A stretch of DNA of 28,758 nucleotides from CAZWZG01 sp964638245 (GCA_964638245.1 CAZWZG010000020.1:1-28758), one strand, 5' to 3'; positions 1-8,435 are shown, counted from the stretch's first letter. The notes: a model not told the origin generated them from the letters alone. A program made the numbers and translations.

Positions 1-1146
1 CATTGCCATATCCCCATGACGCTTTTCCGCGGGCTCGGCGAAGACGTGGACGACCGCCTGTTTCGATACGTCCTGCCCATGGAGCGCAAGTTCGTCTCGC
101 CCGAGATGGTGCGCATCGGTACTGCTCTTGGCGCATGGGAAAGCATCGCAGGCGGCGTCACTACCATTGCGGACATGTACTACTTCGAGGCCGAGGTGGG
201 CCGCGTCCTCGATGCCGCTGGCTTGCGCGGCGTCGTCGGTCAGACCCTCGCGAACTTCGACCCTCCAGACCATGGCTCGATGGACGAAGGCTTCGCGCTC
301 GTCGACGAACTGGCGGACGAATTCGCCGACCACCCCCGCATCCGCGCCTCCATCGCGCCGCACGCGCCCTACTCGACGGACATCCCCGTGATGGAGCGCG
401 TCGCCCGCTACGCCACCGACCACCCGGACGTCCCCGTCCAACTCCACCTCGCCGAAATGAACACCGAGATGGATTGGGCCGAGAAAACCCACGGCTGCCG
501 CCCGGTTGAAGTCGTGGATCGCGCGGGCCTTCTGATCGACGGGCTGATTGCGGCCCATTGCCTCTATCTCAACGAAGCCGAAATCGCGCGTCTCGCCGAA
601 ACTGGCGTCCGCGTCGCCCACAACGCCCGCTCCAATGCCAAAGCGGGCCGTGGCATCGCGCCTATCGAAGCCCTCCGCGCGGCAGGCGTGCCCGTCGGAA
701 TTGCCACCGATGGCCCGATGAGCGGCAACACACTCGACCTCTTCTCCCAGTTCAGCCCCGTCTCCATGTTCGCCAAACTGCGCGGCCAAAGCCGGAAGCC
801 GATGCCCGCCAATGACGTGATCGCGATGGCCACGCGTGAAGGCGCAAAGGTCCTCGGCATGGAGGACGAAATCGGCACGCTCGAAGTCGGCAAAGCCGCC
901 GACCTTATCCGTATCTCAACCGCCGCGTCACGCATGCAACCCATCTACGACGTCTACGCCACGCTCGTTTTCGCCACGATGCCCGACGATGTGCAGGACG
1001 TCATGGTCGCCGGGCAATGGCTGATGCGCGAACGAGAAGTCCTGACGCTTGAGCGCGCCAAAGTCCTGCGCGACACAGGCCAGATCGCGGCAGAGTTCAA
1101 GGCCGAGATGGCCGCAATTGACGCCAATCAGGAGCGGACACCATGA
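1..1146 (+). CDS. Amidohydrolase, MTA/SAH deaminase-like (5' truncated)
   Basis: Metal-dependent amidohydrolase of the ATZ/TRZ group, most like 5-methylthioadenosine/S-adenosylhomocysteine deaminases. The reading frame is open at the window edge. Its first visible residues, HCHIPMTLFRG, contain the HxH metal motif that normally lies about 60-70 residues into the protein, so the N-terminal beta-sandwich is missing from view. Later come SIAPHAPYS, the zinc-ligand histidine in QLHLAE, the AHCLYL histidine and the ATDGPMSGN aspartate, followed by the C-terminal return of the sandwich (GTLEVGKAADLI). All family metal ligands that should be visible are present. Its TGA overlaps the ATG of the next gene (ATGA), so the two are probably translationally coupled. 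The neighbours suggest purine salvage, but the substrate could be another aminated heterocycle. Confidence 0.9.
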   Translation, partial: HCHIPMTLFRGLGEDVDDRLFRYVLPMERKFVSPEMVRIGTALGAWESIAGGVTTIADMYYFEAEVGRVLDAAGLRGVVGQTLANFDPPDHGSMDEGFALVDELADEFADHPRIRASIAPHAPYSTDIPVMERVARYATDHPDVPVQLHLAEMNTEMDWAEKTHGCRPVEVVDRAGLLIDGLIAAHCLYLNEAEIARLAETGVRVAHNARSNAKAGRGIAPIEALRAAGVPVGIATDGPMSGNTLDLFSQFSPVSMFAKLRGQSRKPMPANDVIAMATREGAKVLGMEDEIGTLEVGKAADLIRISTAASRMQPIYDVYATLVFATMPDDVQDVMVAGQWLMREREVLTLERAKVLRDTGQIAAEFKAEMAAIDANQERTP

Positions 1147-2531
1147 GCGATCTCGACAAAGCTCTCGCCGCCGCAGATGCAGGTGTAGACGCCGGGCTTG
1201 AACGGCTTTTCGAACTGATACGCATCCCCTCGGTCTCTGCCGATCACGCCCGCGAAGGCGACGTGCGCCGCTGCGCCGAGTGGCTGGCTGCCGATCTCAC
1301 CTCGATGGGCTTCGACGCCTCTGTCCGCCCGACCGAACGCCACCCCATGGTGGTCGGCCATGACCGCAGCGCCCCCGAAGGCGCGCCGCATGTCCTGTTC
1401 TACGGCCACTACGACGTGCAGCCCGAGGACCCGCTCGACCTCTGGACCTCCGACCCCTTTGAACCCGCCCTCGTCCGGCAACCCGACGGCGAAACATGGA
1501 TCACCGGTCGCGGCGCCTCCGACGACAAGGGCGCGCTGATGACCTTCATCGAGGCCTGCCGCGCTTGGAAGGCCGCCACCGGCGCCCTTCCGTGCCGCGT
1601 CACCGTCCTTCTCGAGGGCGAGGAAGAAATCACCAGCCCCTCGCTCGGCCCCTTCCTGGAAGCCACACAAGATGAGCTGAAGGCCGACACCGTCCTCGTC
1701 TGCGACACCGACATGTGGGACCGCGAAACGCCGGCGATCACAACCATGATGCGCGGGCTGGCCAGCGAGGAAATCAAGATAACCACGGCCGACCGCGACC
1801 TCCACGCAGGGATCTTCGGCGGGGCCGCGCGCAACGCGCTTCAGGTCATGGCGGATGTCCTTGCCAGCCTGCGTTCGCCTGATGGCGGCATTGCGATTGA
1901 CGGGTTTTACGACGACGTCGCCGAACTCCCCCAAGAGATCGCCGACATTTGGGCCAGCCTGCCCTTCGACGAGGCCGCCTTCCTTGGCGGCGTTGGCCTC
2001 TCTATCCCGGCAGGCGAAAAGAGTCGTTCAGTCCTCGAACAAGTCTGGGCGCGCCCGACTTTCGAGGTCCACGGGATCTGGGGCGGGTATTCGGGCGAAG
2101 GCTTCAAATCCATCGTCGTCGGCCAAGCGCACGCCAAGGTCAGCTTCCGCCTCGTCGCCAATCAGGACCCCGAAGCAGTGCGCGAAGCCTTCCGCGCCCA
2201 TGTCCGTGCACGCATCCCCGAGGATTGCTCAGTCGAATTCACCCGCCTCGGCGCCGCCGCGCCCGTAATGATGCCCACCGACAGCCCGATGCTGTTGCAG
2301 GCACTCGAAGGCCTAAAAGACGAATGGGGCAAGGCGGCCGTTGCGGGCACCGGCGGCTCGATCCCGATCCTTGCTGAGTTCCGCAACCGCCTGAACATGA
2401 ACGCGCTCCTTGTCGGCTTCGCACGCTTTGACAACCGCGTGCATAGCCCGAACGAGAAGTATGACCTGTCCAGTTATGTCCACGGCACGCGGTCCTGGGT
2501 GCGCATTCTGGACAAATTCGCCAAAGGTTAG
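1143..2531 (+). CDS. M20 family dipeptidase
   Basis: Zinc-dependent M20 metallopeptidase of the carnosinase/dipeptidase type, 462 residues, the usual size. Visible motifs are YGHYDVQPED (about residues 87-96; metal-binding His and catalytic Asp), GRGASDDKG (122-130; bridging Asp) and LEGEEE (157-162; catalytic Glu and metal-binding Glu). A lid domain follows, then a C-terminal GTGGSIPI segment and a late conserved histidine in NRVHSPNEKY. No signal peptide is seen, so it should be cytoplasmic and cleave imported dipeptides or related amides. The start overlaps the upstream amidohydrolase stop by 4 nt. Its stop lies only 2 nt from that of the convergent adenine-deaminase-like gene. The exact substrate cannot be read from the sequence. 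Confidence 0.93.
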   Translation: MSDLDKALAAADAGVDAGLERLFELIRIPSVSADHAREGDVRRCAEWLAADLTSMGFDASVRPTERHPMVVGHDRSAPEGAPHVLFYGHYDVQPEDPLDLWTSDPFEPALVRQPDGETWITGRGASDDKGALMTFIEACRAWKAATGALPCRVTVLLEGEEEITSPSLGPFLEATQDELKADTVLVCDTDMWDRETPAITTMMRGLASEEIKITTADRDLHAGIFGGAARNALQVMADVLASLRSPDGGIAIDGFYDDVAELPQEIADIWASLPFDEAAFLGGVGLSIPAGEKSRSVLEQVWARPTFEVHGIWGGYSGEGFKSIVVGQAHAKVSFRLVANQDPEAVREAFRAHVRARIPEDCSVEFTRLGAAAPVMMPTDSPMLLQALEGLKDEWGKAAVAGTGGSIPILAEFRNRLNMNALLVGFARFDNRVHSPNEKYDLSSYVHGTRSWVRILDKFAKG

Positions 2532-2533
2532 GG

Positions 2534-4387
2534 CTACCAAACCACCGGATGGCTCTCGCCCGTTGCGACATTCACCAACCCCGTTGGCGCCATCGGATTG
2601 GGCGCGACCAGCACCCAGCGCCACGGCGCGCAGGTGAGCGTCGCGAACTGTAGACGCTCCGGGAACCCCGGCCCCCAGCGCGGCGATGAACTTGGCTCGA
2701 AATGCCATTCGAACCCTTCGGCCACCTCCAGAAACGCTCGCCATTCGGCATCGAGGTCTTCTGCCGGACGCGCTGTCATCAGTCCACCGATCTCGTAGCG
2801 CACCGTCGCCCGCACCGCGCCGCCTGACGCCAGCGCCCAACCGCCCTGTTGCTTGCGGATCTGATTGGCGACCAATGCCATGGCCGCATCCGAAGAACCG
2901 ACGACCCAAAGGTTGTGACTGTCATGCCCGACCGTGCATCCGACCGCCGTATCCGGCGTTGCCGGTCCTGTGCCACGCCAGAACATCTTCGCGATGGAGC
3001 CTTCGCCAGAGTGCCGGTCGATGATCGCCATTTTCGTGATGGCCCTCTCCGGATCGCGTTGCACCTCACCGCCTTCCACAGGCAGTGTCTCGATCGGAAA
3101 GTCGTCTTCCCAGTGAAACGGCCGGAGCAGCGCAGCCTGCATTTCCGATCGCCCGGTCTCAGCCGAGATCGCGAAATCGGCGGGCTCAAGGTTGCGCGGC
3201 AAGCGCACGCTTTTCTTGGCCCACTCTGGCCAGTCGACATCAGGCAACGCCCCGGTGTATCGCCCCGCTTCGGAGACCTGCTTCCCGTCCGCCCAAACCT
3301 CCGCAATCTCGACCGATGTCGTGTCCGCCAAAAGCACCAGATCCGCATAACGCCCCGGCGCAGCTGACCCCACCCAAGGCGTCAGTCGCATATGCCGCGC
3401 CGGATTGATCGTCACGCATTGAAACGCTGTTTCCGGTGATAGTCCGCTTTCGATGGCCAGCCGCACATTGTAGTCGGTAGCCCCGATCTCGAGCGTCTCC
3501 GACGCCCCCCGGTCGTCCGTGGCAAACGCCACCTGGCTCCAATCGCTCAGACCGCGTTCCAGAAGCCCACCGATGATCTCCGGCATCGAATGCGGGCGGA
3601 TCTCAAGGAACAGACCACGCCGGATCTTGTCCCAAGCCTCTTCAGCCGTCCAAGCCTCGTGATCCGAGGCCAGCCCGGCGGCGGCGAACGCGTTGATATT
3701 CGCCAGATCGCGCAGCCCCGCTGCATGCCCTTCGACCACGCCTCGCGCCGCAAATGTCGCCTCGATCATGCCCCAAAGCCGCTCATGCGCGGGGTTGTCG
3801 GCGTCCGTCACCGCAGGCCAGTCCATCACCTCGTCCAGCCCCGCCACCATCGGATGCGCCATGAAACTGGACTGCTCGGACCGCCCGAAGTACCCACCCG
3901 ACCGCTCAAAACCAGTCGGCGGCGTCGCGGATCCCGGTAGCGGGAATATCTTTAGCGGGGACCCTGCCTTTCGCGCCGCCAGCCAGAAGTCGAGGTTCCC
4001 GGCCCCGTTCACATTCGACAACTCATGGCTCGCCTCGCAGGTCCACGTATTCCCCAGCGGCAGAACCAACGCTGCCTCATACTCTGGCGTCAGATGAGAG
4101 CTTTCGATGTGCTTGTGCACTTCGCCAAAGCCGGGCACCGCTGCAAGGTGCGAGCGATCCACGCGCTCTTTCGCTTCGCCGGACCATGCGCCGACTGGCC
4201 CAACAAACGCGATCCGGCGACCTTGAATAACGACTTCGACATCTTCCATCCAAGTGCCCGTCGCGCTGTCGAACAACCGACCGAGCCGAACAATTCGATC
4301 GGCTGGGATACGTCCAAGGGCAACCTGTACCAGGTTCTGGCGAATTTTCGTCTCGGAAGGCGCATCAATCAGAAGGTCGTCTGGCAT
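2534..4387 (-). CDS. ade: Adenine deaminase-like amidohydrolase
   Basis: Full-length member of the adenine deaminase family (617 residues), expected to convert adenine to hypoxanthine with ammonia release. Seen in order: N-terminal sandwich, PGFGEVHKHIESSHLTPE (about 85-102; HxH metal site), SHELSNVNG, VVEGHAAGLRDLANINAF with ASDHEAWTAEEA, ATDDRG, and a C-terminal domain with RHSGEGSIAKMF and GHDSHNLWVVG. Several family signatures are altered. The usual DPHE is ASHE, the histidine after TDDR is glycine, and the usual EGHxD is IGATD, so specificity may differ from the E. coli enzyme. It diverges from the nucleoside hydrolase across 78 nt and converges on the dipeptidase with a 2-nt gap. The start has a weak GGAAG about 9 nt upstream. 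Confidence 0.88.
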   Translation of the reverse strand: MPDDLLIDAPSETKIRQNLVQVALGRIPADRIVRLGRLFDSATGTWMEDVEVVIQGRRIAFVGPVGAWSGEAKERVDRSHLAAVPGFGEVHKHIESSHLTPEYEAALVLPLGNTWTCEASHELSNVNGAGNLDFWLAARKAGSPLKIFPLPGSATPPTGFERSGGYFGRSEQSSFMAHPMVAGLDEVMDWPAVTDADNPAHERLWGMIEATFAARGVVEGHAAGLRDLANINAFAAAGLASDHEAWTAEEAWDKIRRGLFLEIRPHSMPEIIGGLLERGLSDWSQVAFATDDRGASETLEIGATDYNVRLAIESGLSPETAFQCVTINPARHMRLTPWVGSAAPGRYADLVLLADTTSVEIAEVWADGKQVSEAGRYTGALPDVDWPEWAKKSVRLPRNLEPADFAISAETGRSEMQAALLRPFHWEDDFPIETLPVEGGEVQRDPERAITKMAIIDRHSGEGSIAKMFWRGTGPATPDTAVGCTVGHDSHNLWVVGSSDAAMALVANQIRKQQGGWALASGGAVRATVRYEIGGLMTARPAEDLDAEWRAFLEVAEGFEWHFEPSSSPRWGPGFPERLQFATLTCAPWRWVLVAPNPMAPTGLVNVATGESHPVVW

Positions 4388-4403
4388 ATCAAAAGGCTTC
4401 CGG

Positions 4404-4432
4404 TTGTTACCAGCAAGGATCGGTCAGATACT
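4404..4432 (+). promoter_or_regulatory. Candidate promoter of the nucleoside hydrolase gene
   Basis: TTGTTA (4404-4409), a 17-nt spacer and GATACT (4427-4432, 4 of 6 matches to the -10 consensus). The predicted transcript start is near 4439, about 27 nt before the ATG. It lies in the only substantial intergenic gap of the 1-7228 cluster. Inferred from sequence only. Confidence 0.45.
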
Positions 4433-4436
4433 GACC
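4422..4436. promoter_or_regulatory. Operator-like palindrome GGTCAG-ATA-CTGACC
   Basis: A perfect 6-bp inverted repeat with a 3-bp centre. It covers the -10 element of the nucleoside hydrolase promoter and lies between the divergent adenine deaminase-like and nucleoside hydrolase genes. The position suits a repressor site serving one or both genes. No regulator gene for it is visible nearby. Confidence 0.45.
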
Positions 4437-4465
4437 CTCGACAACCCCAATCGAGGCCAGCGACC

Positions 4466-5371
4466 ATGGCGACGCCCGTGATCATCGACACAGACCCCGG
4501 CATCGATGATGCGGTGGCAGTTTTCTACGCGCTTCGCTCACCAGCATTTCGGGTGCTCGGGCTATGCACCGTCTCTGGAAACATCAGTATTGAGCGAACC
4601 ACGGAAAATGCGGGACGCATACTGGCCTGTGCTGGCGTTGACATTCCGGTGGTTTCTGGGGCCGACCGCCCTCTTGCGCGCGCTCCTTTTGCGGCGATCG
4701 ATGTCCATGGGAACGACGGGCTTGGCGGGGTGTCGCTGCCTACACCAGAGAGAGACCCGCTGACAGGTGCCGTTGACTGGCTGGCCATGACTCTGAATGC
4801 CGAACCACCGGGAACCATCGACCTTTTGGTTCTGGGCCCGATGACCAATGTCGCAACGTTGATCCAGCGCGACCTAGCCGCAGCACGCCGTATCCGGCGC
4901 ATCATCGCGATGGGCGGGGCAATCCATGAGCCTGGCAACGTTGGGCCAAAGGCGGAATTCAACATGGCAGCGGATCCTGAGGCGGCTGAAGTGGTTTTTG
5001 CTGCTGGTTTGCCGCTGACCCTGATCCCGCTGGATGTCACCCGACAGGTCAGAGCCACACCCGGCGATGTCGAGGCCTTGATGCAAAGCAAGCGCCCCGA
5101 AGCGAAGGCCTCCGGCACCCTGATCGATGCTTATTTCAAATCGACAGATGGCGGTGACATTAGCGCAAGCCGTCCCCTCCATGATCCATGCGTGATGCTT
5201 TTTGCCGAAGCGCCAGAGCTTTTTGAGTGCGAAACCCACTCGTTGCGAGTCGATCAGTCGCCTCCACGCGATGGGGGAGAGCTGGTGGAGGGGCCACATT
5301 CTGTGAACGTCGCCCTTAGAGTTGACGGTGCCAAAGCTTTGTCGCTTCTCCTTGCGCGGTTGACGGCCTAG
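4466..5371 (+). CDS. Nucleoside hydrolase (inosine/uridine-preferring family)
   Basis: Cleaves the N-glycosidic bond of ribonucleosides to free base and ribose. The 301-residue protein opens with IIDTDPGIDDA (about 6-16), the calcium- and ribose-binding aspartate cluster of the family. It continues with VLGPMTNVA, MGGAIHEPGNVGPKAEFNMAADPEAA and the late PLHDPCVMLF segment carrying the active-site histidine. The frame is open far upstream, but the ATG at 4466 is chosen because the DTDPG motif must lie near the N-terminus and a GAGG sits at 4453-4456. The gene ends in a CTAG shared with the convergent phosphoribosyltransferase stop. Free bases produced here would feed the neighbouring deaminase and phosphoribosyltransferase. 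Confidence 0.93.
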   Translation: MATPVIIDTDPGIDDAVAVFYALRSPAFRVLGLCTVSGNISIERTTENAGRILACAGVDIPVVSGADRPLARAPFAAIDVHGNDGLGGVSLPTPERDPLTGAVDWLAMTLNAEPPGTIDLLVLGPMTNVATLIQRDLAAARRIRRIIAMGGAIHEPGNVGPKAEFNMAADPEAAEVVFAAGLPLTLIPLDVTRQVRATPGDVEALMQSKRPEAKASGTLIDAYFKSTDGGDISASRPLHDPCVMLFAEAPELFECETHSLRVDQSPPRDGGELVEGPHSVNVALRVDGAKALSLLLARLTA

Positions 5372-6075
5372 TCGCCCTCGATCCACCCGCCTTCAGCCTT
5401 TCGCAAAAGCGGGGTTGAGATTGCGCCCTCTACGGGCGTCGCCTCGGCAATCAGGTTCTGCCAACGCGACGTCTGGAGCATGGCAGCGCCAATGCAAACC
5501 GGGGTGACATCCACGAGTGCAAGGAGATCAAGGCCAGCACGCATTGACGTTCCGCTGCTGATTACATCGTCGATCAGACAAACGCGCTTGCCCGCCAAGA
5601 GCGGCACCATGCGCGGATCAACAAAGAGGCGTTTTTCCTGACCCGGGCTGGTGATCGACGCCATCGGGAGGGATAGGGCCGGATCATACCAGAATTTTCT
5701 AGAGGTCCCCAAAGCGACGAAACGCGGGTGACCCAGACGCTGTGCCACCAGACGCGCAAGGGACAAACCCAGCGTCGGCAAGCCAACAACGACATCTGGC
5801 CTCGCCGAAGCAACCCGCTGGGCGAGAACACCCGACAACGCCTCTTCGACAGCAAAGCTTGCTTGGTTCAGAATAAGAGACGCGATGGCGTAGTCCGTCC
5901 CGGCAAGCGGTCGGATCGGTAGGAACAGAAACCGGCCGTCCGGAAGGCGCGCGGGGTATCTGTCGCGATACGGCGCTTTGATCGGGTCCGCCTCAAAAGA
6001 CTGCCAGAAGTCGTGGGGTTCGATGGCGCGCTCCTGTTTCGCGTTTGGGGACCCTGTGCTAGCAATAAGCCCCAT
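5368..6075 (-). CDS. Phosphoribosyltransferase family protein
   Basis: Type I phosphoribosyltransferase, about 235 residues. The PRPP-binding loop is clear: VCLIDDVISSGTSM, about residues 165-178, with the two acidic residues and the SGTS phosphate loop. Upstream lie DVVVGLPTLGLSLARLVAQRL and a flexible loop segment. It probably joins PRPP to a purine-type base, which fits the adjacent nucleoside hydrolase and adenine deaminase-like genes, but base specificity cannot be read. The ATG at 6075 is the last in-frame ATG before the conserved region and lacks a clear ribosome-binding site. An ATG at 6093 and a GTG at 6105 are alternatives. All of them overlap the start of the divergent amidohydrolase. 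The stop overlaps the nucleoside hydrolase stop in CTAG. Confidence 0.85.
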   Translation of the reverse strand: MGLIASTGSPNAKQERAIEPHDFWQSFEADPIKAPYRDRYPARLPDGRFLFLPIRPLAGTDYAIASLILNQASFAVEEALSGVLAQRVASARPDVVVGLPTLGLSLARLVAQRLGHPRFVALGTSRKFWYDPALSLPMASITSPGQEKRLFVDPRMVPLLAGKRVCLIDDVISSGTSMRAGLDLLALVDVTPVCIGAAMLQTSRWQNLIAEATPVEGAISTPLLRKAEGGWIEGD

Positions 6076-7228
6076 GAACCCAATCAAGTCCATCGACCCC
6101 GACACGCTGATCGCGATCCGACGCGACCTTCACATGTATCCCGAGCTCGGCTTTGAAGAGACGCGCACAGCTGGCATTGTTGCCGATCACCTCGCCGCAC
6201 TTGGGTTGGAAGTGACCACGGGCCTCGCCGGGACTGGCGTTGTCGGCACGTTGCGCAATGGTGAGGGAAAAAGCGTCGGGCTGCGCGCGGATATGGACGC
6301 GCTTGCGATGCCGGAAACCGGCACGCCAGCTTGGGCGTCGCGCAGCGCGGGGAAAATGCATGCCTGCGGGCATGACGGGCATACGACGATGCTTTTGGGG
6401 GCAGCGGCACGGCTCGCCGCGGATCCGCCGCGCGGAACCGTGCATTTCATCTTCCAGCCGGCAGAAGAAGGCCATGGCGGTGCGAGGCGCATGGTAGAAG
6501 AGGGACTGTTTGAGCGGTGTCCTTGCGATATGATCGTGGGTTTGCACAACATGCCCGGCCTAGCGCCCGATGAGATGGCCGTTGTCGCCGGGCCGCAATT
6601 GGCGTCTTCGGACAGTTGGTGGGTGACGTTCCATGGCGTGGGTACTCATGGCGCCAAACCCCATCTGGGCCGCGATCCGATCCATGCGACGGGTGCTTTC
6701 CTGACATCGCTCCAAAGCATTCCGGGACGCATCGTTGACCCGCTGCAACCCTCTGTCGTCAGCGCCTGTTCGGTTGAGGCGGGCAATCCCGGCGCGTTGA
6801 ACGTAATTCCCGATTTTGCCCGGATTGGCGGAACGGCCCGCGCCTATACACCCCATGTGCGCGACACTCTGGAACATGAAATCGGACAGTTGGCCAACGG
6901 CATTGCCGCTGCCCATGGCTTGCGCGCGGAGTATGAATTTATCCGGCGCAACCCGCCAGTTGTGAATGATAAAGCCGTCACCGCCATCGCGCTTGATGCT
7001 GCGCAAAGCGTGGCAAAAATGGTGCGGACCGACTTTCCCCCGTCCACCGCTGGCGACGATTTTGCGATCTTTGCCGAACAGGTCCCGGGCGTGTTTGTAT
7101 GGCTTGGAAATGGGCCAGCGACCGAGGGCGCGCTGCATCATAATACCGCCTACGATTTCAACGATTCCGCCATCGAAACCGGGGTGGCGTTTTGGGACGC
7201 TGTTGCACGTGAAGCCCTGAGTGCTTGA
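6074..7228 (+). CDS. M20D family amidohydrolase (hippurate hydrolase-like)
   Basis: Zinc/manganese amidohydrolase that removes acyl groups from N-acyl amino acids or related amides; 384 residues, normal for the family. The N-terminal RRDLHMYPELGFEE (about 16-29), LRADMDALAM, KMHACGHDGHT (94-104; the metal-bridging Cys and His) and FQPAEEGHGGARRM (127-140; catalytic Glu pair) are all intact, as is a dimerisation domain with GVGTHGAKPH. It has no signal peptide. The ATG at 6074 is chosen because family members begin just before the RRDLH segment. It has no obvious ribosome-binding site, so the start is less certain than the identity. Directly downstream is the TAXI TRAP transporter, which might supply its substrate. 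Confidence 0.92.
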   Translation: MNPIKSIDPDTLIAIRRDLHMYPELGFEETRTAGIVADHLAALGLEVTTGLAGTGVVGTLRNGEGKSVGLRADMDALAMPETGTPAWASRSAGKMHACGHDGHTTMLLGAAARLAADPPRGTVHFIFQPAEEGHGGARRMVEEGLFERCPCDMIVGLHNMPGLAPDEMAVVAGPQLASSDSWWVTFHGVGTHGAKPHLGRDPIHATGAFLTSLQSIPGRIVDPLQPSVVSACSVEAGNPGALNVIPDFARIGGTARAYTPHVRDTLEHEIGQLANGIAAAHGLRAEYEFIRRNPPVVNDKAVTAIALDAAQSVAKMVRTDFPPSTAGDDFAIFAEQVPGVFVWLGNGPATEGALHHNTAYDFNDSAIETGVAFWDAVAREALSA

Positions 7229-7311
7229 CACGGACAATCGCCAGACGGGCTTTTCTGACAATAAGAGCCGAAGGGTTGGCGCTAACACCCAATTTATAAA
7301 GGCATTTTACC

Positions 7312-7339
7312 TTGAGACCGACCAGCATAACCCTATAAC
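7312..7339 (+). promoter_or_regulatory. Candidate sigma70-type promoter of the TAXI TRAP operon
   Basis: TTGAGA (7312-7317), a 16-nt spacer and TATAAC (7334-7339), within the 196-nt gap before the receptor gene. The predicted transcript start near 7346 leaves a leader of about 80 nt. The rest of that gap shows no gene. Confidence 0.5.
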
Positions 7340-7424
7340 TCACCAGACGCGTCGGGTATCGGCGCGGACCAACCGGCGGTCCGCTTGCAAGAGATCGCCG
7401 ATTGGCACCAATGAGGAGGATACT

Positions 7425-8426
7425 ATGGAATTCAAGACAATTGCGCGCCTGAGCGCGACGACTGCTGCTGTCGCACTTGGCGCTAGTGTTGCCTTTGCAG
7501 GCGGACATGTGGATCGTACAGGCTGGCCCGAGAGCTTTACCGTCGGCACCGCCTCGCAAGGCGGCACCTACTTCGCCTACGGGTCCGGCTGGGCAAGCCT
7601 CGTTGCGGACGAGCTTGGCCTTTCCGGCGGTGGCGAAGTCACAGGTGGCCCGATGCAGAACATGGCACTGGTGCACACCGGTGAAGCTCAGTTCGGCATG
7701 ACCACGATGGGCCCCGCGGCAGAATCGCTGGGCGGCACCAACCCGATCGCTCCCGGCCTTCAAATGACGAATGCCTGTGCAATGTTCCCGATGTACCAGA
7801 CGCCGTTCTCCGTGACCGCGCTGTCGTCTTCGGGCATCACGAGCGTCTCGGAAATCCCCGCTGGCGCGCGTATCGGCTTTGGCCCTGCTGGTTCGACATC
7901 CGACACCTATTTCCCACGCATGATGGAAACGCTGGGTGTCGAGTTTGATCGTCGCAACGGCGGCTGGTCCGACCTTGGCACACAGCTCCAGGACGGCCTG
8001 TTGGACGTCATCGCTTTCGCGGCAGGTGTTCCTGTGCCTGCGGTGTCGCAGCTTGAAGTGCAGACCGACGTGAACATCATCGAGTTCACCGAAGAAGAGC
8101 AGGCCGCGATCATGGACGCCTTCCCTGTGTCCGAGTTCAACATTGCCGCCGACACTTACACCACGCTGGAAGCCCCGGCGCGCTCGGTTTCGATGTGGAA
8201 CTTCGCGATCGCCAATTGCGACCTGCCAGAAAGCTTTGTCGAAGCCGTTGTGGACGTCGTGATGTCCGACAACGAGCGCATGGTGAACATTCACCGCGCC
8301 GCTCGTTCGACCCTGCCTGAAAACTGGGACAAGAACGGCGTTCTGATGTGGCACCCAGGTGCAGCCAAGTGGTTCCAAGAGAACGCTGGCGCGGACATCC
8401 CTGCCGACATGATCTTCGGCGGCTAA
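7425..8426 (+). CDS. TRAP transporter solute-binding protein, TAXI family
   Basis: Periplasmic receptor of a tripartite ATP-independent periplasmic transporter, 333 residues. An N-terminal signal peptide is visible: a short charged start, a hydrophobic stretch from about residue 8, and an AFA cleavage site near residue 25. The mature part starts with FTVGTASQGGTYFAYGSGWA, the sugar/acid-binding entry typical of TAXI proteins. It continues with AGARIGFGPAGSTSDTYFPRMMETLGV and ends in a W-rich helical segment. The ATG at 7425 is supported by a strong GAGGAGGA at 7413-7420, and an upstream extension of the frame is non-coding. The ligand is unknown; other TAXI receptors bind dicarboxylates, glutamate or related acids. 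The partner membrane subunit follows after 107 nt. Confidence 0.95.
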   Translation: MEFKTIARLSATTAAVALGASVAFAGGHVDRTGWPESFTVGTASQGGTYFAYGSGWASLVADELGLSGGGEVTGGPMQNMALVHTGEAQFGMTTMGPAAESLGGTNPIAPGLQMTNACAMFPMYQTPFSVTALSSSGITSVSEIPAGARIGFGPAGSTSDTYFPRMMETLGVEFDRRNGGWSDLGTQLQDGLLDVIAFAAGVPVPAVSQLEVQTDVNIIEFTEEEQAAIMDAFPVSEFNIAADTYTTLEAPARSVSMWNFAIANCDLPESFVEAVVDVVMSDNERMVNIHRAARSTLPENWDKNGVLMWHPGAAKWFQENAGADIPADMIFGG

Positions 8427-8435
8427 GCCGTTGCC

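Noticed and set aside
4025..4465. N-terminal extension of the nucleoside hydrolase to an ATG at 4025
   Set aside because: The DTDPG motif must be near the N-terminus in this family, and the extension runs antisense through the adenine deaminase-like gene.
7158..8378. Long open frame (about 400 codons) antisense to the TAXI receptor gene
   Set aside because: The sense strand has a signal peptide, a strong ribosome-binding site and clear family motifs. The antisense product has no recognisable domain, and long antisense frames are expected in GC-rich DNA.
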